From assembly GCA_944324635.1 (NCBI GenBank), contig CALUXC010000001.1:186001-250000 (forward strand): a stretch of DNA of 64,000 bases, in the 5' to 3' direction. Below are positions 34,512-43,090 of this stretch, piece after piece. The translations under genes and the position numbers were made by a program. Source of the DNA: Candidatus Avelusimicrobium intestinipullorum (lineage in GTDB: Bacteria; Elusimicrobiota; Elusimicrobia; Elusimicrobiales; Elusimicrobiaceae). Within the stretch, counting starts at the first letter, position 1. Every line of letters starts with the position of its first letter. The notes under the pieces are model-generated. The model was not told the origin of the DNA. It saw only the letters and a list, made by a program, of their open reading frames with translations, and searched no databases.

Positions 34512-35552
34512 ATGATAACTATGAAATCTCTAACGGCTGTTTTGCTGGATTGGTATAGTGTGAATAAGCGGGATTTGCCCTGGCGGCGCACGCGGGATCC
34601 TTATTTGGTGTGGCTGTCGGAAATTATTTTACAGCAAACCCGCGTATCGCAAGGGTTATCCTATTATATGCGTTTTGCGCAGCGTTTCCCCTCCCCCCGC
34701 GCATTGGCCGACGCTCCCGAGGACGAAGTGTTGAAATGCTGGCAGGGACTGGGGTATTATTCCCGTGCGCGCAACTTGCATGCCGCGGCCAAAAGTATGG
34801 ACGGGGTTTTCCCCTCCACCTACGAAGGGGTTCGTGCCTTGAAAGGCGTGGGCGATTACACCGCCGCGGCCATTTGTTCCATTGCCTACCAGATGCCATA
34901 TGCCGTGGTGGACGGAAATGTTTACCGGGTGCTTGCCCGCGTATTTGCTATTTCCACTCCTATTGATTCCCCTGCCGGCAAAAAGCAGTTTACCCAGCTG
35001 GCACAAAAGCTGTTAGACAAACAGCGCCCCGGGGACTATAACCAAGCCATTATGGATTTTGGTGCTATGGTGTGTACCCCGCTGGCACCGCAGTGCGAAC
35101 AATGCCCGCTGGCCGGGCGTTGCCAGGCCTATGCTTTGGGGAAGGTGGAACAGCTGCCCGTAAAAATGCAGAAAAATAAAATATCCACCCGCTACTTCCA
35201 TTATATATACGTACGCCAAGGGACGAAAACGTGGCTTCATAAGCGAGGCGCGGGCGACGTGTGGCAAAATTTGTATGAGCCGCCGCTGGTGGAAAGCGAT
35301 TCCTCGGAAGAGGCGTGGCAAAAGGGAAAGGAATATAAAAAACTTTTTGGGCGGAAGGAAGCCTCGTTGGCGGTGGCGCCCGTTAAACATGTCTTGTCGC
35401 ATAGGGTGATTTGGGCGGATTTGTCTATGGTGGAAGTTTCCCCCCGCGCCGGTGTGCCGCAGGAGTTTGTGGCGGTAGAGGTAAAAGACGTCAAAGAGTA
35501 TGCCGTGTCTCGCTTGGTGCAAAAATTATTGGAAAAAGCAGGGCTGCTGTAA
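34512..35552 (+). CDS. mutY: A/G-specific adenine glycosylase MutY
   Basis: The 346-residue base-excision enzyme removes A mispaired with 8-oxoG. Motifs: DLPWRRTRDPYLVWLSEIILQ with the catalytic Glu, QQTRV, the helix-hairpin-helix LKGVGDYTAAAI, VDGNVYRVLARVF, and a complete [4Fe-4S] Cys set C-x6-C-x2-C-x5-C (CTPLAPQCEQCPLAGRC). A NUDIX-like C-terminal domain recognises 8-oxoG. Two in-frame ATGs are possible: 34512 and 34521. TAAAAT lies at 34506-34511, so a leaderless start at 34521 fits best. Confidence 0.96.
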   Translation: MITMKSLTAVLLDWYSVNKRDLPWRRTRDPYLVWLSEIILQQTRVSQGLSYYMRFAQRFPSPRALADAPEDEVLKCWQGLGYYSRARNLHAAAKSMDGVFPSTYEGVRALKGVGDYTAAAICSIAYQMPYAVVDGNVYRVLARVFAISTPIDSPAGKKQFTQLAQKLLDKQRPGDYNQAIMDFGAMVCTPLAPQCEQCPLAGRCQAYALGKVEQLPVKMQKNKISTRYFHYIYVRQGTKTWLHKRGAGDVWQNLYEPPLVESDSSEEAWQKGKEYKKLFGRKEASLAVAPVKHVLSHRVIWADLSMVEVSPRAGVPQEFVAVEVKDVKEYAVSRLVQKLLEKAGLL

Positions 35553-35568
35553 GCCTTTTTAGAAAAAA

Positions 35569-35601
35569 GAAAACCCCCTCTGTAAAAGAGGGGGTTTTTT
35601 G
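35569..35601. terminator. Bidirectional terminator
   Basis: The stem AAAACCCCCTC/GAGGGGGTTTT with flanking A- and T-runs separates the converging mutY and OmpP1/FadL genes. Confidence 0.85.
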
Positions 35602-35612
35602 TGGTGGGACGA

Positions 35613-36854
35613 TTAGAATTTGTATCCGAAGGTGAGCGCAAACATATCGCTTTTCCCGTCGGTGTATTTGACGGATACGGGGACGCCCATTTTGTCGGAC
35701 ATTTGCCCGGAAATACCGCTGAGGTCCTTGGAGAAGATGTGCGCATAGGCAAAATCTACGCTCCAGGTTTCCGTCTGATACCCTACCCCAACGCTGGCAA
35801 TATGACGGTCATGCACGGGGACGAGCGTGTCCATTTCCGTATCGTTGATAGGAGATTGATCGTACACATATCCCGCACGCAGGGCCCAGCTGGGAGTCAG
35901 CATATATTCGGTACCGAAATTCAAGCGGTAAACGTCTCTATATCTTTTATGGTTATAGATAAAAGGATTGGAAGAGTTATCGGTATATTGGATAAGAATC
36001 TGGTCGTAGGCGCTCCAAAAGGTGCCCACAATTCCGGCTTCCAAAACCCAGTCTTCCGTCGGGCGGAAAGAAAGGCCGGCGGAAATGCTGTCCGGCAGGG
36101 AAATAGAGCCTTCGGCGTCTCCGCTGTGGATATTAAGTTCCGGGAAACTGTTGGCCCCGGCATCAATGCGTCCGTTTAAGTTTTGTTTTACTTTGCTGCG
36201 GTACATAGCACCCAAGGACCACTTTTCGGCCCATTCGGGTCTATAAATAAAGGAGAAGTTTCCCCCCCAGCTTACGCCGGAACCGCTGATATCATAATTA
36301 CCGGGGTTCATGGGGTTGGCGTTGTAAAACGAGCTTTGAGAAAAGCCAATCACCATGGCTTCCAAACCCATGGCGACGGACAATTCGTCATTAGCCTTAA
36401 CGGCGATAGTAGGCGTGAAAGAAAAAGTTTCCAATTTTACTTTATAAGCCAAATTGCTTCCGGGCCAAGTTTGCACCGGGTTTTCGTATTCGCCGCCCAG
36501 TCCGTAGCGGGAGAAGCCGCCCAACCCAACGGATACTTGATCGCTCCATTTTTGGGTAACGTAGAAATTGGGCAGGTACCATACGTCATGTTTCAAGGTG
36601 CGGGAATTACCTAATACCGTAGTTTTTGCGTCGGCGGTTACGACGGTCAACCCTACCTGGGCTTGGGTGCCTTCCAAGTCGGTGATAAGTGCGGGGTTAG
36701 AAGCCAGCGAGGCGGCTTCGGCTTTGTTGGCCATTACGGCGCCGCCCATCGCGGTGGAACGGCCGCTGTATTCATACAAAGCAAATCCCGCGCCATAGGA
36801 AAAATCGGCCAGCAGGACGGATAAAAGCAGTACGGCTGTCAGTTTTTTGTACAT
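35613..36854 (-). CDS. OmpP1/FadL/TodX-family outer-membrane porin
   Basis: The 413-residue protein has a signal peptide and the family's N-terminal hatch motif (GAGFALYEYSGRSTAMGGAVMA, then AASLASNPAL). The remainder is a beta-barrel with alternating aromatic strands and ends with the canonical terminal Phe (LTFGYKF). Family members import long-chain fatty acids or aromatic hydrocarbons across the outer membrane. GAGGAAATTC precedes ATG. The substrate is not predictable. Presence of the terminal Phe supports BAM-dependent insertion. Confidence 0.92.
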   Translation of the reverse strand: MYKKLTAVLLLSVLLADFSYGAGFALYEYSGRSTAMGGAVMANKAEAASLASNPALITDLEGTQAQVGLTVVTADAKTTVLGNSRTLKHDVWYLPNFYVTQKWSDQVSVGLGGFSRYGLGGEYENPVQTWPGSNLAYKVKLETFSFTPTIAVKANDELSVAMGLEAMVIGFSQSSFYNANPMNPGNYDISGSGVSWGGNFSFIYRPEWAEKWSLGAMYRSKVKQNLNGRIDAGANSFPELNIHSGDAEGSISLPDSISAGLSFRPTEDWVLEAGIVGTFWSAYDQILIQYTDNSSNPFIYNHKRYRDVYRLNFGTEYMLTPSWALRAGYVYDQSPINDTEMDTLVPVHDRHIASVGVGYQTETWSVDFAYAHIFSKDLSGISGQMSDKMGVPVSVKYTDGKSDMFALTFGYKF

Positions 36855-36897
36855 GAATTTCCTCTGTGTCTGTTGGGTTTTGTTTTGGGGTGAAACA

Positions 36898-36930
36898 AAA
36901 CTCCCGTCCGTTAATTAAACACGGACGGGA
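36898..36930 (-). terminator. Rho-independent terminator
   Basis: The stem CTCCCGTCCGT/ACGGACGGGAG with a T-rich run on the minus strand follows the TPR gene. Confidence 0.8.
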
Positions 36931-36941
36931 GATACGGCAAA

Positions 36942-37601
36942 TTATTTTTGAAGTTCGGCCAGTTTTTGCTTGGCCATGGTGCCGAAGTACGTTTGCGCGT
37001 AAGCGTCGTTTAAGTACTTGTAGGCGTTGATAGCTTCGGTTTTGTTGCCGGCCAATTCTTGGCTCATGGCAAGCGTCAGGTAAGCTTGCGGCAAGGCGAA
37101 GCTGGTGGGATTGTTTTGGATAAACTGCGTCATAGCGTCGGCCGAGGCTTTGTAATCTTTTACGGCTTGTTTAGAAGCCGCCAACGACAAGGCCGCCACC
37201 GTGGAAACAGTGGTGTTTTTGGAAGGAAGCAGCGTCTGGTACACGTCGGCCGATTGGGCATAGTTTTCGGCGTTGTACAAAATATCCCCTTTAAGCAACA
37301 TGGCATATTCCGCCGCGTTGGAACCGGGGTATTCTTTGGCCAGTTTGTCTATTTGCGCGAAGCCTTCTTCTTCTTCGCCGCTTAAAAGCGACACTTGCGC
37401 CGTGTAATAAGCCGCCCAGGAGTTCTGGGTTACTTTTTTGACGTGGGCGGAATAAGTCCCGCCTACGACGGCCGCCAGCACCAAAATAATCAATGCGGTC
37501 AGCACGCCTTTTTTGCTCTTTTTGCAAAAATCAATAATGCCGCTGATAAACGACACGATAATATCTTTTTCTTCTGCGGAAGGGGTAGTTTGTTTAGTCA
37601 T
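36942..37601 (-). CDS. Membrane-anchored TPR protein (YfgM/BamD-like style)
   Basis: The 219-residue protein has a short cytoplasmic head, one transmembrane segment (residues about 32-52, VLTALIILVLAAVVGGTYSA) and periplasmic TPR repeats (EEGFAQIDKLAKEYPGSNAA, AENYAQSADVYQTLL, AGNKTEAINAYKYL). The topology matches YfgM, an ancillary SecYEG chaperone-network component, but low-identity TPR proteins are hard to separate. TATAAT lies 8 nt before ATG with GGAG between, so the transcript may start next to ATG. Confidence 0.8.
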   Translation of the reverse strand: MTKQTTPSAEEKDIIVSFISGIIDFCKKSKKGVLTALIILVLAAVVGGTYSAHVKKVTQNSWAAYYTAQVSLLSGEEEEGFAQIDKLAKEYPGSNAAEYAMLLKGDILYNAENYAQSADVYQTLLPSKNTTVSTVAALSLAASKQAVKDYKASADAMTQFIQNNPTSFALPQAYLTLAMSQELAGNKTEAINAYKYLNDAYAQTYFGTMAKQKLAELQK

Positions 37602-37643
37602 ATAGCTCCATTATAGTAAAAATATGGGTTGTGCCGAAATGGT

Positions 37644-38156
37644 TTAATTGGCTTCAATATCTTTTTCGGTTAATTGACGGCATTCAATACCGTTTTTGGC
37701 CAGGAATACAATCCCGTCTTGGCTGCGGTCGTACATATTTTTATAGAACACTTTCTTAATGCCCGCGCTGACAATCACCTTCGCGCAGTGCACACAAGGC
37801 GACCATGTTACATACACCGAAGCCCCTTGCGTGGCGATACCGTTTTTGGCGGCAAACGCGATGGCGTTTTGTTCGGCGTGCAGTTCGTTTTCCACGGACC
37901 ATTTCCCGTGCAAATCGTAAAAAGTGCGGCTGGCCACGAAATCGGCATACGTGGGGTATTTGTCGCGGTAATTTTCTTCGTATACCTTGGTGAAGTTTTC
38001 TTCGCAGTGCAGCTGGCCCGTGGGCGTGCCGTTAAAGCCCATGCTGATGACACGGTTGTCTTTCACCAGTACGGCACCCACTTGCAGGCGGCAGCACGTG
38101 GATTGTTCCGCCACCAGTTCCGCCATTTTAATAAACAGCCGGTGTTTGTTTTTCAT
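37644..38156 (-). CDS. dCMP deaminase (cytidine deaminase superfamily)
   Basis: The 170-residue Zn-dependent enzyme deaminates dCMP to dUMP for dTMP synthesis. Zinc motifs are complete: HAEQNAIAF and SPCVHCAKVIV, preceded by GFNGTPTG. The Cys-rich N-terminal TCCRLQVGAVLVKD is typical of ComE-type dCMP deaminases. It is followed 10 nt before the next gene stop by the DMT-like gene on the same strand, so the two could share an operon. Allosteric dCTP sites cannot be judged. Confidence 0.93.
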   Translation of the reverse strand: MKNKHRLFIKMAELVAEQSTCCRLQVGAVLVKDNRVISMGFNGTPTGQLHCEENFTKVYEENYRDKYPTYADFVASRTFYDLHGKWSVENELHAEQNAIAFAAKNGIATQGASVYVTWSPCVHCAKVIVSAGIKKVFYKNMYDRSQDGIVFLAKNGIECRQLTEKDIEAN

Positions 38157-38165
38157 ACTTTCTTT

Positions 38166-38498
38166 TTACCATTTTTTGAACACAAAAAATACGGCCGCCA
38201 CCAAACAGGCAAAGCCGACAAAATGGTTCCACTTGAAACTTTCTTTGAAATACAGGGCCGAAAACCCGGCAAAAACCACCAGCGTAATCACTTCTTGCAT
38301 GACTTTTAGCTGCGTGACCGAGAAGTATCCGCTTCCGATACGGTTGGCCGGCACCTGCAGGCAGTATTCAAAAAACGCAATACCCCAGCTGGCCAAAATC
38401 ACCAGCCAAAGAGCACGGTTTTTGAACTTGAGGTGACCGTACCAGGCCACCGTCATAAATAAGTTGGAAGCGCATAAGAGCGCAACGGTTTTCCACAT
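38166..38498 (-). CDS. Small DMT-superfamily (DUF486) membrane protein
   Basis: The 110-residue inner-membrane protein has four hydrophobic helices (WKTVALLCASNLFMTVAWYG, NRALWLVILASWGIAFFEYC, LKVMQEVITLVVFAGFSALY, HFVGFACLVAAVFFVF). The motif QVPANRIGSGYFSVTQLKVMQE is the DUF486 signature. It is a half-size relative of EamA-type transporters; its substrate is unknown. The minus-strand promoter has TATAAT at 38506-38511, seven nt before this ATG, so it is probably leaderless; an alternative ATG at 38504 is too close. Confidence 0.88.
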   Translation of the reverse strand: MWKTVALLCASNLFMTVAWYGHLKFKNRALWLVILASWGIAFFEYCLQVPANRIGSGYFSVTQLKVMQEVITLVVFAGFSALYFKESFKWNHFVGFACLVAAVFFVFKKW

Positions 38499-38534
38499 AT
38501 ACATTATTATAACTTTTTGCTCGGACGGGACGCA

Positions 38535-38560
38535 AAAAACCCGCCGTATGGCGGCGGGTT
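38535..38560 (-). terminator. Rho-independent terminator
   Basis: The stem ACCCGCCG/CGGCGGGT followed by TTTTTT on the minus strand ends the exported paralogue gene. Confidence 0.85.
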
Positions 38561-38583
38561 TGAAAAGCGTTTGCAAAACCTTA

Positions 38584-39456
38584 TTAACGGGACAGGCGTT
38601 TGCACATTTCTTCAAAAGAAACGGGGTTGATGCCGGTTTGCTCCGCCTTGAACCACGAATAATAGGAACCGTAGTACGGCGTTTTGCGTATGGCGGATTT
38701 GATATAGTCGTTAAACGGGGTTTGCGGTTTGTTGGCGGCCAGGATATACAGGCGGAACAAGTCCTCCTTAAAAATATCCGGGTTTGTTTGCATCAAGTAA
38801 AGCATCTGGGTGCAGTATCTGGCCACGGCGAAGCCTTGTTTCATCGGTACGGTCCAGTTGATGCCGGGCGCACGCAGGGTTTGGTTTAATTCTTCGGAAC
38901 GGGTGACGAGTTCGCGTTTAAGGAACAGAAACATCGCTCTTTGCTTAAGCGGCAGCAGGGAAACATTTTCTTCGCTGGCGGCTTTTTCAAAGATGCGAAC
39001 ATATTGTTCAAAAGGTTGGGTGTTGGGCAAAAGCGGCTGTTGGTGGACAAATACGGCGCGGCGGGTTTCTCCTCCGGAAATGGCGGACAGTTCCCCCCCT
39101 TCCACCAGGGCTTTGCCGTAATTAATCAAGGCTTCTTCGCGTTGGGCTTTGGCGGCCGCCAGGCGGGCAATATGAGTATCCAAAAAATTATGCAGGCGGG
39201 CCTGCCATTCGGCGGAAGAAAAGATTTCTTTGCCGCGCAGGTTGCGTTCCAGTTTTAATGCATAGTCGGAAGATACCAGCGGCGGGGTCAGGCGGCTGTA
39301 TTGACGGGCGGCCGCTTGATAGGCACGCTTGGCCTCTTGCTGGGCCAGTTTTTCCGTGGCGGCCGCTTTAACGACCGGTTTTATAATTTTCCCCCCTTGC
39401 GCATACGATAGCGTGCATACGCATAGGGATAGAATCAGCAGAGCTGTTTTTTTCAT
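38584..39456 (-). CDS. Exported helical protein, paralogue of 63084 gene
   Basis: The 290-residue precursor has a signal peptide (MKKTALLILSLCVCTLSYAQ) and a helical mature part. Its C-terminal region, CTQMLYLMQTNPDIFKEDLF, matches CVADLVYLLNLYPTLFKDSL of the 63084 gene in spacing and key residues, so the two are paralogues. No enzyme motif is visible and the family is unknown. GAGAGGACC precedes ATG. Upstream on the minus strand is ATGGGCCTTTTGCCCC, a relative of the shared GGYCC motif, next to a TTGCGG -35-like box. Confidence 0.75.
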   Translation of the reverse strand: MKKTALLILSLCVCTLSYAQGGKIIKPVVKAAATEKLAQQEAKRAYQAAARQYSRLTPPLVSSDYALKLERNLRGKEIFSSAEWQARLHNFLDTHIARLAAAKAQREEALINYGKALVEGGELSAISGGETRRAVFVHQQPLLPNTQPFEQYVRIFEKAASEENVSLLPLKQRAMFLFLKRELVTRSEELNQTLRAPGINWTVPMKQGFAVARYCTQMLYLMQTNPDIFKEDLFRLYILAANKPQTPFNDYIKSAIRKTPYYGSYYSWFKAEQTGINPVSFEEMCKRLSR

Positions 39457-39510
39457 AGAGGTCCTCTCAAAGGCTATTTTTTATTATGGTACTTTTTCAT
39501 TTCAAACACC

Positions 39511-39531
39511 CGCAAGGGGCAAAAGGCCCAT
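39511..39531 (-). promoter_or_regulatory. GGCCC-type upstream motif before 39456 gene
   Basis: ATGGGCCTTTTGCCCC on the minus strand abuts TTGCGG, the probable -35 box. It aligns with CTGGGCCCTTTAGCCC before the 59559 gene. A second GGGCCC lies at 39541-39546. Confidence 0.4.
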
Positions 39532-39685
39532 TTGAGGGGTGGGCCCGTTTGTTTTTTTCGTCTGAAATGGGAATATTTTGAAATAGTGCAATAAAAAAAC
39601 GGCAGGCGGTGTTTCAATAAAGGCGGCGCTAAGGCGCCGAAGTAAAGAATGTCGTCCGAAAAGGACAAAATTATATAATATGCTT

Positions 39686-41149
39686 ATGAAAAATTTCAGA
39701 CTCCTTTTTATTGCCGTTTTTTTGTTTTCCGGCGTATTTGTACAGGGTGAAATTGTAGCTTCGTCTACGGATAGTGCGTCTGTGGGGCAGACGAGTGCCG
39801 CTGCCGCGGTGCAATCCGCCAAAGACGCGGTCATTCCCCCCGTGCAGGACGCTGCCGCCTCTACGGAACAAAAAGCGGCCATTCACCCCGCCAAAAATGA
39901 AAAACCGGCCATGGTGCCGCGCGGCGTGGATGGCAAACCGCTGCCGGACGTTAACGGTAAACTCACGTTGGAAGACTGCATTCAAATTGCTTTGGCCAAC
40001 AGCCCCAAAGCCGTCAGCGCGCAGCTGAACTTGCAGAATGCCCATGTGAATTTGAATTTAGCCAAATCGGAATTTTTGCCCACGGTTTCCGCGGGTGCTT
40101 CGCAAGGGTATAACAACGGCAAGACGGACGGGTCTTCCCGCACGGATCACGGTGCTTCTGACGTATATGCCCAGGCCGAAATTTCCATTAGCGGTATTAG
40201 CGATATGGTTCGCAACGTCAAAACGCAAAAGCTGGCCGTGGAACAGGCCGAGCTGAATTTGGACAGTGTGAAAAACGATATTATCCGCACCGTTAAAAAA
40301 AACTATTATGCCCTGCTCTCTGCCGTGCGTGCGGTGGGCATTCGCACCCAATCGCGCGATTTGTATAAGGACCAGTATGAACGTTCCGCCGAGTATTTCC
40401 GCTTGGGCCTGCGCCCGAAGGTGGACGTGACTACCGCCGAAGTGAATTTGAATAACGAAGAGCTTAGTTTAATCCGGGCCAAAAACTTGGTGAAAACGGC
40501 TTCCGCCCAGTTGGCCAATTCGCTGGGTGTAACCACGCCCAAGATTTTGGATATTGAGGATATTGTTTCTTTTGAAAAGTTTGACATGCCTTTTGACCAG
40601 GCCGTCCAAACCGCCTATGCCAACCGTCCGGACGTGCTTTCCGCCCAGACGGACGTGCGCATCAGCCAAATTAAGCTCAACCAGGCCAAAGCCGGTTTCT
40701 TCCCGACGTTTTCCTTTTCCGCCGGGTTTTCCAAAAACGGGGACGACTTCTCCCTGGACAACGAGGAAACCAAATTGCTGGCCGCCATTGAAATCCCGAT
40801 TTTCAGCGCGTTCAAAACCTATAACGGTGTAAAACAGGCCAAAATTTCGTTGGAAAACACGCTTAATTCCAACCGCAGCCTGTTGAATGATGTTTTCCTG
40901 GAAGTACAGAGCGCGTATATTAACATGCAGGAAGCTTCCGAAAGTATCCCGATAGCGGAGCTGAACGTGGAAAAAGCCAAAGAAAATTTGGACCTTTCCC
41001 GCGGCCGCTACAACGAAGGTATTGGCGATATTATTGAACTCAAAGACGCGGAAGTGGCTTACACCGACGCGGAACTGAGTTTGCTGACTGCCCGCTACGA
41101 CTACGCTTCGGCGGTGGCGGATTTGAAACAGGCCATGGGGACCAATTAG
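39686..41149 (+). CDS. TolC-like outer-membrane efflux protein
   Basis: The precursor of about 487 residues starts MKNFRLLFIAVFLFSGVFVQ (signal peptide), has an Ala-rich insert (to residue 85), and then the duplicated OEP domain: LTLEDCIQIALANSPKAVSAQ, and the second half FDQAVQTAYANRPDVLSAQTDVR. Helical coiled-coil periplasmic tunnel segments follow each. It should form a trimeric exit duct for the MacAB pump encoded next. TATAAT at 39674-39679 lies 6 nt before this ATG, with another in-frame ATG at 39680; leaderless initiation is likely. Confidence 0.92.
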   Translation: MKNFRLLFIAVFLFSGVFVQGEIVASSTDSASVGQTSAAAAVQSAKDAVIPPVQDAAASTEQKAAIHPAKNEKPAMVPRGVDGKPLPDVNGKLTLEDCIQIALANSPKAVSAQLNLQNAHVNLNLAKSEFLPTVSAGASQGYNNGKTDGSSRTDHGASDVYAQAEISISGISDMVRNVKTQKLAVEQAELNLDSVKNDIIRTVKKNYYALLSAVRAVGIRTQSRDLYKDQYERSAEYFRLGLRPKVDVTTAEVNLNNEELSLIRAKNLVKTASAQLANSLGVTTPKILDIEDIVSFEKFDMPFDQAVQTAYANRPDVLSAQTDVRISQIKLNQAKAGFFPTFSFSAGFSKNGDDFSLDNEETKLLAAIEIPIFSAFKTYNGVKQAKISLENTLNSNRSLLNDVFLEVQSAYINMQEASESIPIAELNVEKAKENLDLSRGRYNEGIGDIIELKDAEVAYTDAELSLLTARYDYASAVADLKQAMGTN

Positions 41150-41151
41150 AT

Positions 41152-42396
41152 ATGAAAAAAGAAAATATATTCAAACGTATTATTAAAAAGTTTGCCAAAT
41201 CGGCGTGGTGGGTTAAACTGCTGGTGATTGCGCTGGCGGTGGCCGCCGTGTGGGGAGTAAAGAGCTTTTTCTTTGCTGTGCCGCCTGCGCCGCAGTTTCG
41301 GACGGCTGTCGTCAAACGGGGCGACATTGTGGATATTGTAGAAGCCTCCGGCCCGATTAACCCGGTTAACACGACCGAAGTGGGTGCGCTGGTGTCCGGC
41401 GAAATTTTGAAAATTTACGTGGACTATAACACCGTTGTTAAAAAAGGCGATCTGATGGCCATTATTGACCAGACGCAAATTTTGGCTTCGCTGGAAGAAG
41501 CCAAAGCCCGTTTGTCTTCGGCCAAGGAAAGCCTGTCTTCGGCGGACGTTTCTTACCGCTTGGCCAAAAAGAACTACGAACGCTATCAGGCGTTGTACGA
41601 AAAAGAATATGTTTCCAAAGTGAATTTGGAAGAATATGAATTGGCCTACGTAAACGCCAAAAGCAATTTGAATTCCGCCCAGGCCAATGTGGTGCAGGCC
41701 CAGTCCAACCTGGACACGGCCGAGAAAGATTTGTCCAACACCAAAATCGTTTCGCCTATTGACGGCGTGGTGCTTACCAAAAAAGTGAGCGAAGGGCAAA
41801 CCATTACGGCCGGTTTCTCTACGCCGGAACTGTTTGTGGTGGCGCAGGACTTGACCAAAATGCAAATTGAGGCCAAAGTGTCCGAAGCCGATATCGTAAA
41901 AATTGCCCCTGGCCAAAAAGCGGAATTTACGTTGGACGGCTATGTGGGCGAAAAGTTCAACGGGGTGGTGCGCCAGGTGCGTACCAACTATGTGGACTCG
42001 TCCGACTCCACCACCTCCTCTTCCAGCAGCACTACCTATACGGTAATTATAGATGTGGACAATTCCGACCTGCGCTTAAAACCCGGTATGACGGCTACGC
42101 TTACCATTCGCACGCAGGATAAGAAAGACGTGCTCTTGGTGCCCAACGAGGCCTTGCGCTTCTCCCCCTCCACCAACGAAAACAAATACGAAAATACCGG
42201 TGTGTGGAAGCTGAACCCCGGCATGCTGCAGCCGCAGCGGGTGGACGTGACCATCGGTATTATTGCCACCAAGCAGACCGAAATCACCGGCGGGGACATT
42301 GAGGAAGGCGATATGGTGATTGTGCGCGAGAATAACTTGAAGGCCAGCACCGCTTCCACTCAAATGGGTCCGCCGCGGCCGGGAAGACGGCGCTAG
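41152..42396 (+). CDS. macA: MacA-like periplasmic adaptor (membrane fusion protein)
   Basis: The 414-residue adaptor has an N-terminal membrane anchor (residues about 23-42), a lipoyl/barrel-sandwich domain (VSGEILKIYVDYNTVVKKGDL), a long alpha hairpin (residues about 115-185, SSAKESLSSADVSYRLAKKN), the matching SPIDGVVLTKKVSEGQTI strand and a membrane-proximal domain. It couples the ABC transporter to TolC. It begins 2 nt after the tolC-like stop, and the operon continues 9 nt later with macB. The C-terminus is Pro/Arg-rich. Confidence 0.93.
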   Translation: MKKENIFKRIIKKFAKSAWWVKLLVIALAVAAVWGVKSFFFAVPPAPQFRTAVVKRGDIVDIVEASGPINPVNTTEVGALVSGEILKIYVDYNTVVKKGDLMAIIDQTQILASLEEAKARLSSAKESLSSADVSYRLAKKNYERYQALYEKEYVSKVNLEEYELAYVNAKSNLNSAQANVVQAQSNLDTAEKDLSNTKIVSPIDGVVLTKKVSEGQTITAGFSTPELFVVAQDLTKMQIEAKVSEADIVKIAPGQKAEFTLDGYVGEKFNGVVRQVRTNYVDSSDSTTSSSSSTTYTVIIDVDNSDLRLKPGMTATLTIRTQDKKDVLLVPNEALRFSPSTNENKYENTGVWKLNPGMLQPQRVDVTIGIIATKQTEITGGDIEEGDMVIVRENNLKASTASTQMGPPRPGRRR

Positions 42397-42405
42397 GAGG
42401 AAGCT

Positions 42406-43089
42406 ATGGCGCTGATTGATACGCGAGATTTGTATAAGATATACACGCTTGGCGATGTGGAAGTAAAAGCCTTAAACGGGGTAAGCGTGTCTATAGAAAA
42501 GGGCGAATTTGTGGCAGTAATGGGTCCGTCCGGGTCGGGCAAGTCCACCTTCATGAATATTTTGGGTTGTTTGGACAAGCCCACCCGCGGCAAGTATATT
42601 TTGGACGGGATAGACGTGACGGCGACGGATCTGTCCAAATTGGCGGGCGTGCGCAACCGCAAAATCGGGTTTGTGTTTCAGGGGTTTAACCTGATTAAGC
42701 GTACCACCGCCGTGGAAAATGTGGAATTGCCGATGATTTACAACCATACCCCCGCGCATTTGCGCCGCGAAAAAGCATTGGAAGCGCTGAAAGCGGTGGG
42801 GCTGGAAAAACGTGCGTTCCACCTGCCCAACCAGCTTTCCGGCGGTCAGCAGCAGCGCGTGGCTATTGCGCGCTCGCTGGTGTGTGATGCTCCCATCATC
42901 TTTGCCGACGAGCCGACCGGTAACCTGGATACCAAAATGAGTATTGAAGTGATGGAACTTTTTACCCGGTTAAACAAAGAAATGGGCAAAACCATTATTT
43001 TGATTACGCACGAGCCGGATATTGCGGAATATGCGTCGCGCCTGATTAAATTCAAAGACGGCGAAAAAATCAGCGACGAGGTGAAATAA
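42406..43089 (+). CDS. macB: MacB-type ABC transporter ATPase
   Basis: The 227-residue ATPase has Walker A (GPSGSGKST), Q-loop, signature (LSGGQQQRVAIARSL), Walker B (IIFADEPTGNLD) and H-loop (ITHEPDIAEYA). It matches the LolD/MacB subfamily. In E. coli MacB this domain is fused to the permease; here it is separate. AGGAGG lies 6 nt before ATG. It powers export through MacA and the TolC-like duct. Confidence 0.95.
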   Translation: MALIDTRDLYKIYTLGDVEVKALNGVSVSIEKGEFVAVMGPSGSGKSTFMNILGCLDKPTRGKYILDGIDVTATDLSKLAGVRNRKIGFVFQGFNLIKRTTAVENVELPMIYNHTPAHLRREKALEALKAVGLEKRAFHLPNQLSGGQQQRVAIARSLVCDAPIIFADEPTGNLDTKMSIEVMELFTRLNKEMGKTIILITHEPDIAEYASRLIKFKDGEKISDEVK

Positions 43090-43090
43090 C

